A stretch of 24,559 nt of DNA, from positions 1 through 24,559 of IMG/VR virus record IMGVR_UViG_3300047392_000009. One strand, 5' to 3'. Source of the stretch: a virus. Of this stretch, positions 1-8,429 are shown one piece after another. Each line of letters begins with the position of its first letter. Within the stretch, counting starts at the first letter, position 1. The position numbers and the translations under genes were made by a program. The notes under the pieces were generated by a model. The model was not told where the DNA came from and made no database searches. It was given only the letters and a program-made list of their open reading frames with translations.

Positions 1-1
1 T

Positions 2-52
2 ACGCACGAGGTAAACTTTAATGCAGCAGAGGTTTTTAAATTTAAGGAGTGA
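2..52 (+). CDS. 3' end of an upstream gene (partial; possibly terminase small subunit)
   Basis: The frame beginning at base 2 is open to a TGA at 50-52 and encodes a short tail ending ...AAEVFKFKE. Its stop overlaps the GTG start of the large terminase (GTGA), the same stop-start overlap seen at many junctions in this window, which supports it as a real gene end. Only about 16 residues are visible, so identity rests on position alone: the gene directly before terL is most often terS. It could be any other gene. Confidence 0.45.
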   Translation, partial: THEVNFNAAEVFKFKE

Positions 53-1257
53 TAATTCTTAATAAAAAATATCAGGCTTTAGGAAATACAACACGATTCT
101 TTATTATTACAGGAGGTCGTGGCTCATCTAAATCATTTGGGGTTGGCACATTTGCCAGCCTCTTATCATTTGAGAAAGGGCATAAGATTCTATTTACAAG
201 GCAGACAATGACATCTGCACACCTATCTATCATTCCAGAGTTTCAAGAAAAAATAGAGCTATTAGAAGCAAGCCATCACTTCGAAATAACAAAGTCGGAA
301 ATAATAAATAAGACTTCAGGCTCTGAAATTATCTTCAAAGGGATTAGAACTTCTTCAGGCGATCAAACGGCAAACTTAAAATCACTGCAAGGTGTTACCA
401 CTTGGATATTAGATGAAGCTGAGGAGCTAACAGATGAGGCAACGTTTGATAAAATAAATCTATCGATAAGACAAAAGGGAGTTCAGAATAGAGTGATTCT
501 AATCTTAAACCCTGCAACAAAAGAGCATTGGATTTATCAGCGATTCTTTGAGCAGGCAGGAGTTGAAGAGGGATTTAATGGTATAAAGAATAACGTTACT
601 TATATTCACACAACTTTTGAGGATAACATTGAGCATTTAGACCAATCATTCCTAGATGAAATTGAAAGGATAAAGCAATACAATCCTAAAAAATATAAGC
701 ACCAAATTTTAGGTGGATGGCTAGATAAAGCAGAGGGTGTAGTATTTACTAACTGGAGCTTTGGTAACTTTAATCCTAATAACTTACAAACATCATTTGG
801 GCAAGACTTTGGATTCTCTATTGATCCGACTACGCTTGTAGAGGTTGCCATTGATAAGAACAAGCGGAAGCTTTATGTCAAAGAGCATTTATACAAACCA
901 AAGCTAACCACTAGCGAGATTGCCATAATTAACAAGCAGGTATGCGGAGGCAGTCTAATAGTAGCCGATAGTGCAGAGCCTAGACTAATAGCCGAGCTAT
1001 CTAATCAGCGTTGTAATATCGTAGCAACTGAGAAAGGAGCAGGAAGTATCACGGCTGGACTAGCATTGATGCAAGACTTTGAAATAGTTTTAGAACCTAA
1101 TAGCCAAAACATTGCAAAAGAACTTAACAATTACACCTACTCGGATAAGAAGTCTGGACTGGTCATTGACAACTACAATCACGCAATCGATGCCATACGT
1201 TACAACGTATTCTACCACCTATCTAATCCCAACAAAGGGCAGTATTTCGTCTACTAA
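49..1257 (+). CDS. terL: Terminase large subunit (TerL), PBSX/phage_terminase_3-like
   Basis: Packaging motor ATPase and nuclease that cuts concatemeric phage DNA and pumps it through the portal into the prohead. Visible motifs: Walker A GGRGSSKS at residues 22-29, a Walker B-type strand WILDEAEE with D122/E123, and a C-terminal RNase H-like nuclease with three well-spaced acidic residues as metal-ligand candidates (D253 in GQDFGFSID, D307 in VADSAEPR, D381 in NHAIDAIRY). The length of 402 aa is normal for PBSX-type TerL. The start is GTG, because no ATG lies before the Walker A motif and this start places the motif at the usual distance. It overlaps the upstream stop as GTGA. The assignment is firm; the GTG start is likely. 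Confidence 0.95.
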   Translation: MIILNKKYQALGNTTRFFIITGGRGSSKSFGVGTFASLLSFEKGHKILFTRQTMTSAHLSIIPEFQEKIELLEASHHFEITKSEIINKTSGSEIIFKGIRTSSGDQTANLKSLQGVTTWILDEAEELTDEATFDKINLSIRQKGVQNRVILILNPATKEHWIYQRFFEQAGVEEGFNGIKNNVTYIHTTFEDNIEHLDQSFLDEIERIKQYNPKKYKHQILGGWLDKAEGVVFTNWSFGNFNPNNLQTSFGQDFGFSIDPTTLVEVAIDKNKRKLYVKEHLYKPKLTTSEIAIINKQVCGGSLIVADSAEPRLIAELSNQRCNIVATEKGAGSITAGLALMQDFEIVLEPNSQNIAKELNNYTYSDKKSGLVIDNYNHAIDAIRYNVFYHLSNPNKGQYFVY

Positions 1258-1276
1258 TAACAAAAAAATCAACTTA

Positions 1277-1284
1277 ACGTTTAT
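1277..1284 (+). promoter_or_regulatory. ACGTTTAT element 13 nt before the tail chaperone start
   Basis: The 8-mer ACGTTTAT is followed by 5 nt and then ATG (1290). The same 8-mer with the same 5-nt spacing precedes the starts at 7851 and 10862. It partly resembles the Bacteroidota -7 promoter box (TAnnTTTG), which would imply a leaderless or near-leaderless mRNA. A translation or operator element is the alternative. Confidence 0.4.
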
Positions 1285-1289
1285 AGATT

Positions 1290-1967
1290 ATGAAGTTAGC
1301 AATAACGATTCCAACTGAATTAAGCGAAATTAAGCTTAGGCAGTACCAAAAGTTTATGAATATCGCAGAGCAGAACGAAGAGTCTGAGTTTGTGCATCAT
1401 AAAATGATTGAGATATTCTGCAATGTAGAATTAAAATATGTAGCCCAGTTTAAACGAAAGCAAATCGTTGAAATTGTAACTACAATTAATAAGCTATTTG
1501 AAAAGATACCACCGTTTAAAAATAGGTTTACTTTAAACGAAGTTGAATACGGATTTATTCCAAACCTAGATGATATTTCTCAAGGGGAGTATATTGATTT
1601 AGATACTTATATTGTAGACTGGAGAGATTTGCACAGGTCAATGGCAGTAATGTTTAGACCAATAAAGACTAAACTAAAAGATAAATATACTATTGAATCC
1701 TACGAGGGATCTGATTGGTATTCAGAGAAAATGCTTGATGCACCGCTTGATGTAGTTTTAGCATCTAGGGTTTTTTTTTATCATTTAGGGAACGAGTTGC
1801 TGAAAAGTACCCTGACTTATTTGGAGGAGAATCCGCAGATTCAGACTATTCTGAACAAGCGCAATTCGGAAAAAGATGGGGTTGGTATTCTTCAATTTAC
1901 GCACTTGCTCAAGGAGATGTCAGGCGATTTGCTGAAATATCCAAGCTTCCGCTTAACCAATGTCTAA
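1290..1967 (+). CDS. Tail assembly chaperone (zero-frame product, G-like)
   Basis: This protein has the features of the tail assembly chaperone family common in Bacteroidota phages: an N-terminal IPTELSEIKLRQYQKF-type segment, the central GFIPNLDDISQGEYIDLD block near residues 88-104, then a MAVMFRPI block and an FFYHLGNELL segment. Such proteins bind the tape measure during tail assembly and are not in the virion. The zero frame ends at TAA 1965-1967. A run of nine T near codon 160 gives access to a -1 frame open to 2035 whose sequence is also protein-like, so most of the zero-frame end (about 1780-1967) is dual coding. The gene is preceded by a 32-nt gap with an ACGTTTAT element. Family assignment is from recalled pattern, not a search. 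Confidence 0.8.
   Translation: MKLAITIPTELSEIKLRQYQKFMNIAEQNEESEFVHHKMIEIFCNVELKYVAQFKRKQIVEIVTTINKLFEKIPPFKNRFTLNEVEYGFIPNLDDISQGEYIDLDTYIVDWRDLHRSMAVMFRPIKTKLKDKYTIESYEGSDWYSEKMLDAPLDVVLASRVFFYHLGNELLKSTLTYLEENPQIQTILNKRNSEKDGVGILQFTHLLKEMSGDLLKYPSFRLTNV
1768..1780 (+). promoter_or_regulatory. Candidate programmed -1 frameshift site (GGG then nine T then A)
   Basis: In the zero frame the run reads GTT TTT TTT TAT. A -1 slip re-pairs tRNA-Phe perfectly and moves ribosomes into a frame whose last upstream stop (TAG 1766-1768) ends just before the run. About 6 nt downstream a weak 5-bp stem can form (1786-1790 with 1810-1814). Transcriptional slippage or a missed T in the homopolymer would have the same effect on the protein. 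Confidence 0.7.
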
Positions 1968-2035
1968 TGTTTTTGACATTTGAAAAGCAAAAGAATGAAT
2001 TAGAAACTAAATTAATTAAAAAGCAAACCCGATGA
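1769..2035 (+). CDS. Frameshift extension of the tail assembly chaperone (GT-like)
   Basis: This reading frame has no usable early start of its own but is open from the poly-T run to TGA 2033-2035. It encodes a segment with FGKRWGWYSSIYALAQGD followed by FAEISKLPLNQCLMFL and a charged helix, a pattern I recognise from the second tail-chaperone product of Flavobacterium-type phages. Joined to the upstream frame by a -1 slip it would give a fusion of about 248 aa. Its stop overlaps the next start as ATGA (2032), the coupling used throughout this window; by contrast the zero-frame stop lies 65 nt upstream of that start. In lambda the equivalent G and GT products are both needed for tail assembly. 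No protein data are available here. Confidence 0.75.
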   Translation, partial: GFFLSFRERVAEKYPDLFGGESADSDYSEQAQFGKRWGWYSSIYALAQGDVRRFAEISKLPLNQCLMFLTFEKQKNELETKLIKKQTR

Positions 2036-2487
2036 ACGGATATTTCTACGTTGTAAATACATTAAAGACTTACTTAAAAGCAACTCCGTTTGTTAATACC
2101 GTAACGATTGGCGATATTTTTGCAGTTGATTTAACTAAGCAAACGATATTTCCTTTAAATCATATTATCGTAAACACCGCTACACTTGGCGAGGTAGCAA
2201 TGACAATGAACGTTTCAATTCTTTTTATGGATTTGGTGGATGATTCGAAGTCAGAAATCACAGACATCTGGGAGGGCAACGATAATGAGCAAGATGTTTT
2301 AAATTTAACGCTTACTTTGGCGCAAAAGTTATCAGCTGATTTGATGCGAGGCTCATTATATTCTAGTCAGGTGGTAGTAACTAGCGAGCCAACGGCAGAG
2401 CCATTCACAGATAGATTTGAAAATAAGATTGCAGGCTGGACTTTAACATTTGATGTTATTGTTCCAAACGATATGACAATATGCTAG
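2032..2487 (+). CDS. Tail terminator/completion-like conserved phage protein
   Basis: A 151-aa protein of a family conserved in Bacteroidota phages. Recognisable blocks are TKQTIFPLNHIIVN (about residues 35-48), a central WEGNDNEQDVLN block, and the end FDVIVPNDMTIC preceded by DRFENKIAGW. Size and place, between the tail chaperone and a gp10-like gene, fit a tail terminator or tail-completion protein that caps the tail tube before joining to the head. The function is inferred from size and synteny only. ATG overlaps the stop of the chaperone -1 frame (ATGA), and the 3' end overlaps the next gene by 7 nt, so translation is probably coupled. Confidence 0.6.
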   Translation: MNGYFYVVNTLKTYLKATPFVNTVTIGDIFAVDLTKQTIFPLNHIIVNTATLGEVAMTMNVSILFMDLVDDSKSEITDIWEGNDNEQDVLNLTLTLAQKLSADLMRGSLYSSQVVVTSEPTAEPFTDRFENKIAGWTLTFDVIVPNDMTIC

Positions 2488-3020
2488 AGAAAAGTTATAA
2501 GCTTCTTGAGCAATACAAGAATTACGTTATCCAGCAGGCAAGAGCAAATCTGTCTAAGGGGCGCAATAACTTATCTAAGACGCTTTATAATTCTTTAAAA
2601 GGGGAAATAGTAACAGAGAATAATTACGCGATTGTAGGCTTTAGAATGGAGCTATACGGTCAGTTTTTAGATGAAGGTGTCAAGGGTGCTATGCCTAGTA
2701 TGGTTAAGAACGGAAAGCAGAAAGCTCCAAACTCACGCTTTATGTTTACCAATAAGAGACCACCATCTCAACCGATTGCAGAATGGGCTAAGAAAAGAAA
2801 AATTCGTTTAAGAGATGAATCAGGTAAGTTTAAAAAAGGCAATTATAAAACGCTAGGATTTATTATAGCTAATAGAATTTATGCGCAAGGCATTAAGCCA
2901 ACGCTTTTTTTTACTAAGCCATACGAAGCAGGATTCAAAAAATATATAACAGACCAAATGCCAACGCAAGTGGCAATTGATGTAGACAGAATAGTAGATC
3001 TTAATTTAAAACAGAAATGA
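2481..3020 (+). CDS. HK97 gp10-like head-tail joining/tail completion protein
   Basis: This basic 179-aa protein has the gp10-like layout: an N-terminal helix, then YGQFLDEGVKG near residues 52-64, a Pro-rich RPPSQPIAEWAKKR segment, and a late IYAQGIKPTLFFTKPY motif. In HK97-type phages gp10 family proteins act at the head-tail connector or neck. It overlaps both neighbours by a few bases within the tail operon. The recalled motif order is good evidence for the family; the exact place in the virion is not shown by the sequence. Confidence 0.6.
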   Translation: MLEKSYKLLEQYKNYVIQQARANLSKGRNNLSKTLYNSLKGEIVTENNYAIVGFRMELYGQFLDEGVKGAMPSMVKNGKQKAPNSRFMFTNKRPPSQPIAEWAKKRKIRLRDESGKFKKGNYKTLGFIIANRIYAQGIKPTLFFTKPYEAGFKKYITDQMPTQVAIDVDRIVDLNLKQK

Positions 3021-4093
3021 TAATTTACGCTAGAAGCCCTTATTTTATTACAGTAAATGAATCAGGTCAAGTAGGATCGAAGATTGAAATCCGTATTTGG
3101 AACGATCCAAATTCAAGACCAGATACTGCAACTTATATTTTAACAAAGTCAATTGCCTCCACTTCACAAAGAGCGAACGTTTATAATATAAGTCCATTTA
3201 TTAGAGAGTATATTGATGCTATTAAACCAGCAGACAATACAAACTCTATGCTTGCAAAAATAGAGGTAAAGCGATTTAAGGAAACTTCTGTCGGAACTTA
3301 TAGTTCAGCATTAGACACGACTACATACTACGCAACGGCTGGATACACTAGTTATTCTGGAGGCTATAACCAAACTGGATCTACTGCAACAATTTTACCG
3401 CTTGCCAATACTACCCTTGAGTATTTTTATGATGATGAAGTAACGGAAGCTAAATATCCTTACATTAATGTCTGGGCTAATAACGCAAGCCCTTCAACGC
3501 TAACCGTTTTATACAAAGATTTAAGAGGTCGCAACGAGGTTACGGTTACTATTGCAAGAGATGGAATTAAGCTATATAAAATTCCTTTAAGAACTACTTC
3601 GGTTAAATACAACAAAGGGAATACCTGCACAATACAATGGAAGCCAACAGGAGAATATACAGATGACATCGCAACGATTAAAGTCACTCCTGTATGCGAG
3701 CCTAAATATAGCCCAGTTCAATGTCAGTTTATTAACCGATATGGAGGTTGGCAATTCCTAACTTTCTTTAAGGCTAAAACAAATAATATCCAAACTCAAG
3801 GAACTACGTTTAAATTGCTTCCTGATGCGGTAAATTATAACGCTTCAAGAGCGCAGACTAAAAGCTTTAATATAAATGGAGGTCAGACCGTTAGATTAAA
3901 TACAGGCTGGATACCAGAAAACTACAATGAGCTAATCCAAGATTTGCTATTAGCGGAAACAATCCTTTTAGATAACATTCCAGTCGAAGTTAAAACGACA
4001 CAGACAGATTTAAAGACTTCGTTAAAAGATAGGAATATCAATTACGAGATAGAGTTTGAGTATGCTTTTGATCTTATAAATAACGTGATTTAA
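3017..4093 (+). CDS. Tail-tip associated protein (Bacteroidota phage family), function unproven
   Basis: This 358-aa protein is rich in beta-strand-type alternation, with no signal peptide and no membrane segment. The N-terminus (IIYARSPYFITVNESG) and YNISPFIREYI around residue 55 match a protein that I recall sitting beside the 660-700-aa tail-tip protein in Flavobacterium-type phages. That pairing and the junction here, where one base is shared between stop and start, suggest the two act together at the distal tail or baseplate. The sequence gives no catalytic motif. A Dit-like role is possible but unsupported beyond position. Confidence 0.55.
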   Translation: MIIYARSPYFITVNESGQVGSKIEIRIWNDPNSRPDTATYILTKSIASTSQRANVYNISPFIREYIDAIKPADNTNSMLAKIEVKRFKETSVGTYSSALDTTTYYATAGYTSYSGGYNQTGSTATILPLANTTLEYFYDDEVTEAKYPYINVWANNASPSTLTVLYKDLRGRNEVTVTIARDGIKLYKIPLRTTSVKYNKGNTCTIQWKPTGEYTDDIATIKVTPVCEPKYSPVQCQFINRYGGWQFLTFFKAKTNNIQTQGTTFKLLPDAVNYNASRAQTKSFNINGGQTVRLNTGWIPENYNELIQDLLLAETILLDNIPVEVKTTQTDLKTSLKDRNINYEIEFEYAFDLINNVI

Positions 4094-6081
4094 TGGTAAT
4101 TGTAGCTCTATATATTTATGATGAAGTAACTGGTTTAGCTAATCGGGTTGAATTATTCAACGATGAAAAGATACAAGTAACTTCATCTATTCAAAACGTT
4201 AATGATATTAGTAAAATCTACACCGATTTTTCTCAATCGTTTACCGTTCCTGCTTCAGTCGCTAACAATAAGATATTTAAACATTGGTATGAAAACACTA
4301 TTGTAGGCGGATTCGATGCTAGAACTCGAAAGAATGCATTCATAGAGCTTGACACGATTCCATTTAGAAAAGGAAAAGTGCAACTTGAAAAGGTTAGCTA
4401 CAAAAAAGGCTATCCAGATAACTACCAAATTACTTTCTTTGGCTCTTTAATTTCTTTAAAAGATGCTTTCGGTGGTAAATTTTTAAAAGATTTAGATTTA
4501 AGCACATTAAATTTTAGTTATACTGGAACGGTTGTAAAAAATCGTGTAACAGGAGGAGCGGGAAATGATGTAATGTTTCCGCTAATATCTTCTAAAAATG
4601 TTTGGGGATACGGTGCTGGATCAGTTTACGATATTTCTCAAACTGCAACTCCAATATATCACACAGATTTATTCCCAGCGGTAAGAGTAAGTAAAGTATT
4701 TGATGCGATTGCTTCTAGTTTAGGAGTCACATTTGAAGGAACTTTTCTATCGGATTCTAGATTTACTCGTGCATTCTTATGGCTTAAGAATAGCGAAACG
4801 TTTGAGCTTAAAACGGTAGCTAATAAATTAAACTTTCAAACCAATACTTCGACAACTGGAACGCAAGGGATATTTAACGTATTTAGCGACACGCTTAATT
4901 ATATTAAACCTACTGCGCCAGAATACCAAAGCCAGTCTAATATAACAATTACATTTAGCTCTCCGGGAGTTGGAGAAGATGCTAAACTATTTTATTTCTA
5001 CGTTTATAAGGATGGAGTTGTAATTAATACGCAGAGCTATTTGACTCAGACTTCGCCAATGTATTTGGAAGTGCCATTAGAGGAGTCGGGAGCTTACACG
5101 TTTTATATCGCATCTACTGCCGCAATCTCATTCACATCTGTTTACTATTATGAAACAGGTCGTTTAGATGGTAGCACTTACATTAAGATGACTGATTTAA
5201 CGGTAACGCAAAGCACGACTCAGACTACCACTACAACAATGGCAATAAATCAATATATGCCAGAGATGACAATTGAAGAGTTCTTTAGCGGTATCTTAAA
5301 AATGTTTAATCTGACTTGCTATTCAGAGGTTGCAGGATTATTTAAAATAGAGCAATTAGAAAACTGGTACACAAACGGAACGACTAGAGATATTACCACC
5401 TATATTATAAGCGATCAGTTTGATATAGAGCGGAGCAAGGCATACAAAAAAGTTAATTTTAAATATCAAAAAGGCGAGTCATTTATTAACGAAAATTATA
5501 TGTCACGCTCTAAAGTTCCTTATGGGGACTTGTACTATGAGCTAGACAATGATGGCGAGCAATATAGTGTAGAATTACCTTTTGAGGTTATAATGCAGAC
5601 TAAGTTTACAGGAACTAATTTGCAAGTAGGATATACTTTAAAACCTGGTTATGTTACTTATATTCCGAAGCCAGTTATATTTTACGATTATGGTTCAACT
5701 CAAACCGTTTCGGCTTTTAAATTTAATGATGGCACATCAACTACCAGCGTTACTACCGCCAATATATTTGGGCAGGACACATCAATTAGCTCTGTAATTT
5801 ACACGCTTAATTTTGGAGCTGATCAATCTACTTATACATTAAACGTAGAGGAAGAGTCATTATTTAAAAATTATTATTCTTCTTATATCACAAATATATT
5901 TAGCGAACGCTCAAGAATTTATAAGATAAAGGCGATGTTTCCTACCAGCTTGTTATCACAAATTAAAGTAAATGATAGAGTAATTATTAGAGATAAAAGA
6001 TATACGATTAACACGTTTACAACTGACTTAACAACTGGGGAGGTTAGCCTTGAATTATTAACAGATTTTAGAGACGTATGA
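4093..6081 (+). CDS. Large tail-tip/baseplate protein (Tal/hub candidate)
   Basis: A 662-aa protein whose N-terminal third contains YTDFSQSFTVPASVANNKIF and then KHWYENTIVGGFDARTRK. Further on are FIELDTIPFRKGKVQLEKV and ITFFGSLISLKDAFGG. I recall this order from a conserved tail protein of Bacteroidota siphoviruses. The middle is beta-rich with Thr/Ser stretches (TQSTTQTTTTTMAI), and the end (RVIIRDKRYTINTFTTDL) resembles a hub-like domain that closes on the tube. No peptidase or hydrolase motif is seen. It ends in an ATGA overlap with a small ORF. Likely part of the tail tip that contacts the tape measure or the fibre; not certain. Confidence 0.6.
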   Translation: MVIVALYIYDEVTGLANRVELFNDEKIQVTSSIQNVNDISKIYTDFSQSFTVPASVANNKIFKHWYENTIVGGFDARTRKNAFIELDTIPFRKGKVQLEKVSYKKGYPDNYQITFFGSLISLKDAFGGKFLKDLDLSTLNFSYTGTVVKNRVTGGAGNDVMFPLISSKNVWGYGAGSVYDISQTATPIYHTDLFPAVRVSKVFDAIASSLGVTFEGTFLSDSRFTRAFLWLKNSETFELKTVANKLNFQTNTSTTGTQGIFNVFSDTLNYIKPTAPEYQSQSNITITFSSPGVGEDAKLFYFYVYKDGVVINTQSYLTQTSPMYLEVPLEESGAYTFYIASTAAISFTSVYYYETGRLDGSTYIKMTDLTVTQSTTQTTTTTMAINQYMPEMTIEEFFSGILKMFNLTCYSEVAGLFKIEQLENWYTNGTTRDITTYIISDQFDIERSKAYKKVNFKYQKGESFINENYMSRSKVPYGDLYYELDNDGEQYSVELPFEVIMQTKFTGTNLQVGYTLKPGYVTYIPKPVIFYDYGSTQTVSAFKFNDGTSTTSVTTANIFGQDTSISSVIYTLNFGADQSTYTLNVEEESLFKNYYSSYITNIFSERSRIYKIKAMFPTSLLSQIKVNDRVIIRDKRYTINTFTTDLTTGEVSLELLTDFRDV

Positions 6082-6236
6082 TAAAGCACATAATTGAAAT
6101 GCTAGGATTATTAAACCACTATAATCAAAGCGAAACGATAGAAATTGCCAAAGGTAAGTATGAATTACCAACGACAATAGGTAAAGGATGGAATCAAATT
6201 AAACGTAATTACAAATGGCAAAAAGCGTCGAAGTAG
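6078..6236 (+). CDS. Small conserved-looking 52-aa protein between tail tip and tape measure
   Basis: An ATG overlapping the stop of the large tail-tip gene (ATGA) opens a 52-aa frame, MIKHIIEMLGLLNHYNQ... ending NYKWQKASK, which closes 22 nt inside the tape measure gene. It fills what would otherwise be a 133-nt gap in a block with almost no gaps, and it shares the coupling style of its neighbours. The protein is basic with an amphipathic N-terminal helix. Function unknown; a tail assembly or tip component is a guess from place. Confidence 0.6.
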   Translation: MIKHIIEMLGLLNHYNQSETIEIAKGKYELPTTIGKGWNQIKRNYKWQKASK

Positions 6237-7810
6237 ATATTAATGTAAACAATAATATCGAGGGATCAATATCGCAATTAAAAGCTTTAAAAAGAGAGCT
6301 TAAGAATACTGCCGTTGGTACGGAAGAATTTAAAAGACTCTATAATCAAATTGATGATTTAGAAGATAAAATTAAATCAGCTAAAAACGTTTCGAGCGAT
6401 TGGGTTGATTCCTTAGAGATGGCAGGCGGCCCAGTTGGTATGCTAGGTGGTGCATTAAACAAAGCTAAGGTAGCGACTCAGTCTTGGGGAGCTGCTTTAA
6501 AAGCAACTGGTATCGGCTTAGTTGTTGCAGCGGTTGGTATGCTTGTAAATGCGTTTAGTCAATCGGAAACTTCGATGAAAAAACTAGAGCCATTATTTGA
6601 GGCTTTAGATAAAACTATGGGCGGTATCCTTGAGGTAGCCCAGCCGATGATTGATATGTTTATTGAGCTTGCTATTAAAGCAATGCCTTATGTTACTAAG
6701 GCTCTAGGAATGTTCTATTCTGCTTTAGCTGGTTTATTTACTTATATCAAGACAATGGCGATGGGAGTCGGCAAAGTCTGGAAAGGTATATTTACTCTAG
6801 ACTGGAGTACAATCGTTGAGGGTGTTAAAGAAATGGGTTCATCGTTTGGTAAAACAGCAGAAACCTATACTGCCGCAATGGATCGTTTCGATAAAGGCTA
6901 TGCTAATACAACTAAAAAAATAAAAAGAGGCTCAGTTGAAAGAATTAAAGCCGTAAAAGAAACTGCTGAAACAAGTCTAGATATTTATACGCAAGGATTA
7001 ATAGATGAGTTATTTGCATACGAAGAGCATCAGAAAAAACTAATAGATCTTCAAAAACAATATGCAACAGAGATAGAAGATTTAGAAGCAAATAGTGAAC
7101 AAAAAAAACTTGACTTATGGTATAAAAGACAAAAAGCGGAAATTGATGCTATTGTCAAAACAGAAACTGAAAAGGCAAATTTGTATGCTTTATTAGATAA
7201 ACAAAAAGCAATAAAACAAAAAGAGATTAATGACAAAGCCGAAGAAGATGGTAAACAAATTAGAATTAATAAAGATGCTAAGAAAAAAGCAGATGACGAT
7301 AAAAAAGTTGAGGACGAATTAGATAAAGCTAGAAAAATAGCAGAGGCAAAGAAAAAAATCCTGATGGATTCTGCTACCGTTTTAGGCGAGTATGCAAATA
7401 TATTAGGACAACAAACCGCAGAGGGAAAAGCATTAGCAATTGCTCAAGCAACAATAAACGCATACTTAGGTATATCAGAGATTTGGAAAGCACCTAACCC
7501 TTATCCAGAGCCTTTTGGAACTGCAACTAAAATTGCATCTACGGTAGTTTTAGGAACTGCTGCATTCCAAAACGTGCGGAAAATTTTAGATGTACAAGTT
7601 CCGGGCGGAGGCGCAGGTGGATCAGCCCCTGCAATGACTTCTACAAACGCACCAAATTTTAACGTAGTAGGAACTGGAGGTGCAAATCAAATAGCTCAGT
7701 CTATTGGACAAGCATCTAAAGCCCCATTAAAGGCTTACGTTGTATCTTCTGATGTAACTACTCAACAAGCATTAGATAGAAATATCGTAAAATCTGCGAC
7801 ATTAGGATAA
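6215..7810 (+). CDS. Tail tape measure protein
   Basis: Tape measure proteins set tail length and are ejected into the host envelope ahead of the DNA. This 531-aa protein begins with a helical IEGSISQLKALKRELKN segment and has a hydrophobic stretch at about residues 97-114. A second hydrophobic, Gly/Ala-rich region lies around 155-185. A long charged coiled-coil with many Lys/Glu occupies about 235-370, and the C-terminus is Gly/Ala-rich. Using the rule of about 1.5 angstrom per residue, the tail would be roughly 80 nm (an inference). It lies downstream of the tail-tip genes, the reverse of the usual siphovirus order. No peptidase motif is seen. Confidence 0.8.
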   Translation: MAKSVEVDINVNNNIEGSISQLKALKRELKNTAVGTEEFKRLYNQIDDLEDKIKSAKNVSSDWVDSLEMAGGPVGMLGGALNKAKVATQSWGAALKATGIGLVVAAVGMLVNAFSQSETSMKKLEPLFEALDKTMGGILEVAQPMIDMFIELAIKAMPYVTKALGMFYSALAGLFTYIKTMAMGVGKVWKGIFTLDWSTIVEGVKEMGSSFGKTAETYTAAMDRFDKGYANTTKKIKRGSVERIKAVKETAETSLDIYTQGLIDELFAYEEHQKKLIDLQKQYATEIEDLEANSEQKKLDLWYKRQKAEIDAIVKTETEKANLYALLDKQKAIKQKEINDKAEEDGKQIRINKDAKKKADDDKKVEDELDKARKIAEAKKKILMDSATVLGEYANILGQQTAEGKALAIAQATINAYLGISEIWKAPNPYPEPFGTATKIASTVVLGTAAFQNVRKILDVQVPGGGAGGSAPAMTSTNAPNFNVVGTGGANQIAQSIGQASKAPLKAYVVSSDVTTQQALDRNIVKSATLG

Positions 7811-7837
7811 CGAAAATAAAACAAGGGTAATTTTTAA

Positions 7838-7845
7838 ACGTTTAT
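7838..7845 (+). promoter_or_regulatory. ACGTTTAT element 13 nt before the head protease start
   Basis: This is the second copy of the 8-mer, again followed by exactly 5 nt and an ATG (7851), in the 40-nt gap that separates the tail block from the head block. A promoter or regulatory site at this boundary would let head genes be expressed independently of tail genes. Confidence 0.4.
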
Positions 7846-7850
7846 GCGAT

Positions 7851-8429
7851 ATGAGAATAGTAGAATTAGTAATCGAAAAGGACTTAGATGGCATTGATGC
7901 CGTTAGCTTAGTAGATGCACCAGCTATCGAAGAGAACTTTATTGCTTTGGCTAAAGAATACAAAATGGATTTGGCTGAAGTGGATGCAGAGAAACGTATT
8001 CTGATGGGTGCGGCTTTAGTTCCTAATAAGCAAATCTACCGTAAGCACGGCAAAGATGAGTTTTATGTTTTCTTTTCTGAGAATACGGTTAAGAAAGCAA
8101 GCGAATTATTTTTACAAAATGGCAACCAGTCAAACGCTACGCTAGAACACAAGACCAAATTTGATGGCGCAACGGTAGTAGAATCGTGGATCGTAGATAA
8201 TCCAGAAATGGATAAGTCTAAAAACTACGGATTTAGTTTACCAAAAGGCACTTGGATGATTTCTATGAAAATAGAAGATGACAAAGTTTGGAAAGATGCT
8301 AAAGATGGTAAGTACAAAGGCTTTTCAATTGAAGGCTATTTTGCAGATAAATTAGAAATGTCGCTTCAAGAAATAGAAGCAGAGAATTTAATAAGTGAAA
8401 TTTTAAACATTTTAAACGATGGCAAATAA
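7851..8429 (+). CDS. XkdF-like prohead (capsid maturation) protease
   Basis: Prohead proteases cleave scaffold and capsid precursor during head maturation. The 192-aa protein shows the XkdF-type pattern: an N-terminal DGIDAVSLVDAPAIEENF, then ILMGAALVPNKQIYR near residues 50-64, LEHK with H100, VVESWIVD with E111 and S112, WMISMKIEDDKVWKD, and GFSIEGYF with S159. His and Ser in this spacing fit the serine-protease core of herpes/HK97-type prohead proteases, with H100 and S112 the best catalytic candidates. It is followed closely by a small ORF, a scaffold-like gene and the major capsid gene, the expected context. The start follows an ACGTTTAT element. Confidence 0.8.
   Translation: MRIVELVIEKDLDGIDAVSLVDAPAIEENFIALAKEYKMDLAEVDAEKRILMGAALVPNKQIYRKHGKDEFYVFFSENTVKKASELFLQNGNQSNATLEHKTKFDGATVVESWIVDNPEMDKSKNYGFSLPKGTWMISMKIEDDKVWKDAKDGKYKGFSIEGYFADKLEMSLQEIEAENLISEILNILNDGK

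Noticed and set aside
1112-1318. 68-aa + strand frame over the end of terL
   Set aside because: Thr/Tyr-rich shadow of the TerL nuclease end; it overlaps the start of the tail chaperone out of frame and has no family pattern.
1766-1967. Tail chaperone as a broken gene (pseudogene)
   Set aside because: Both frames after the T run look used: the zero frame continues with family-like sequence (LGNELL), while the -1 frame ends in an ATGA coupling. This favours programmed frameshift over decay.
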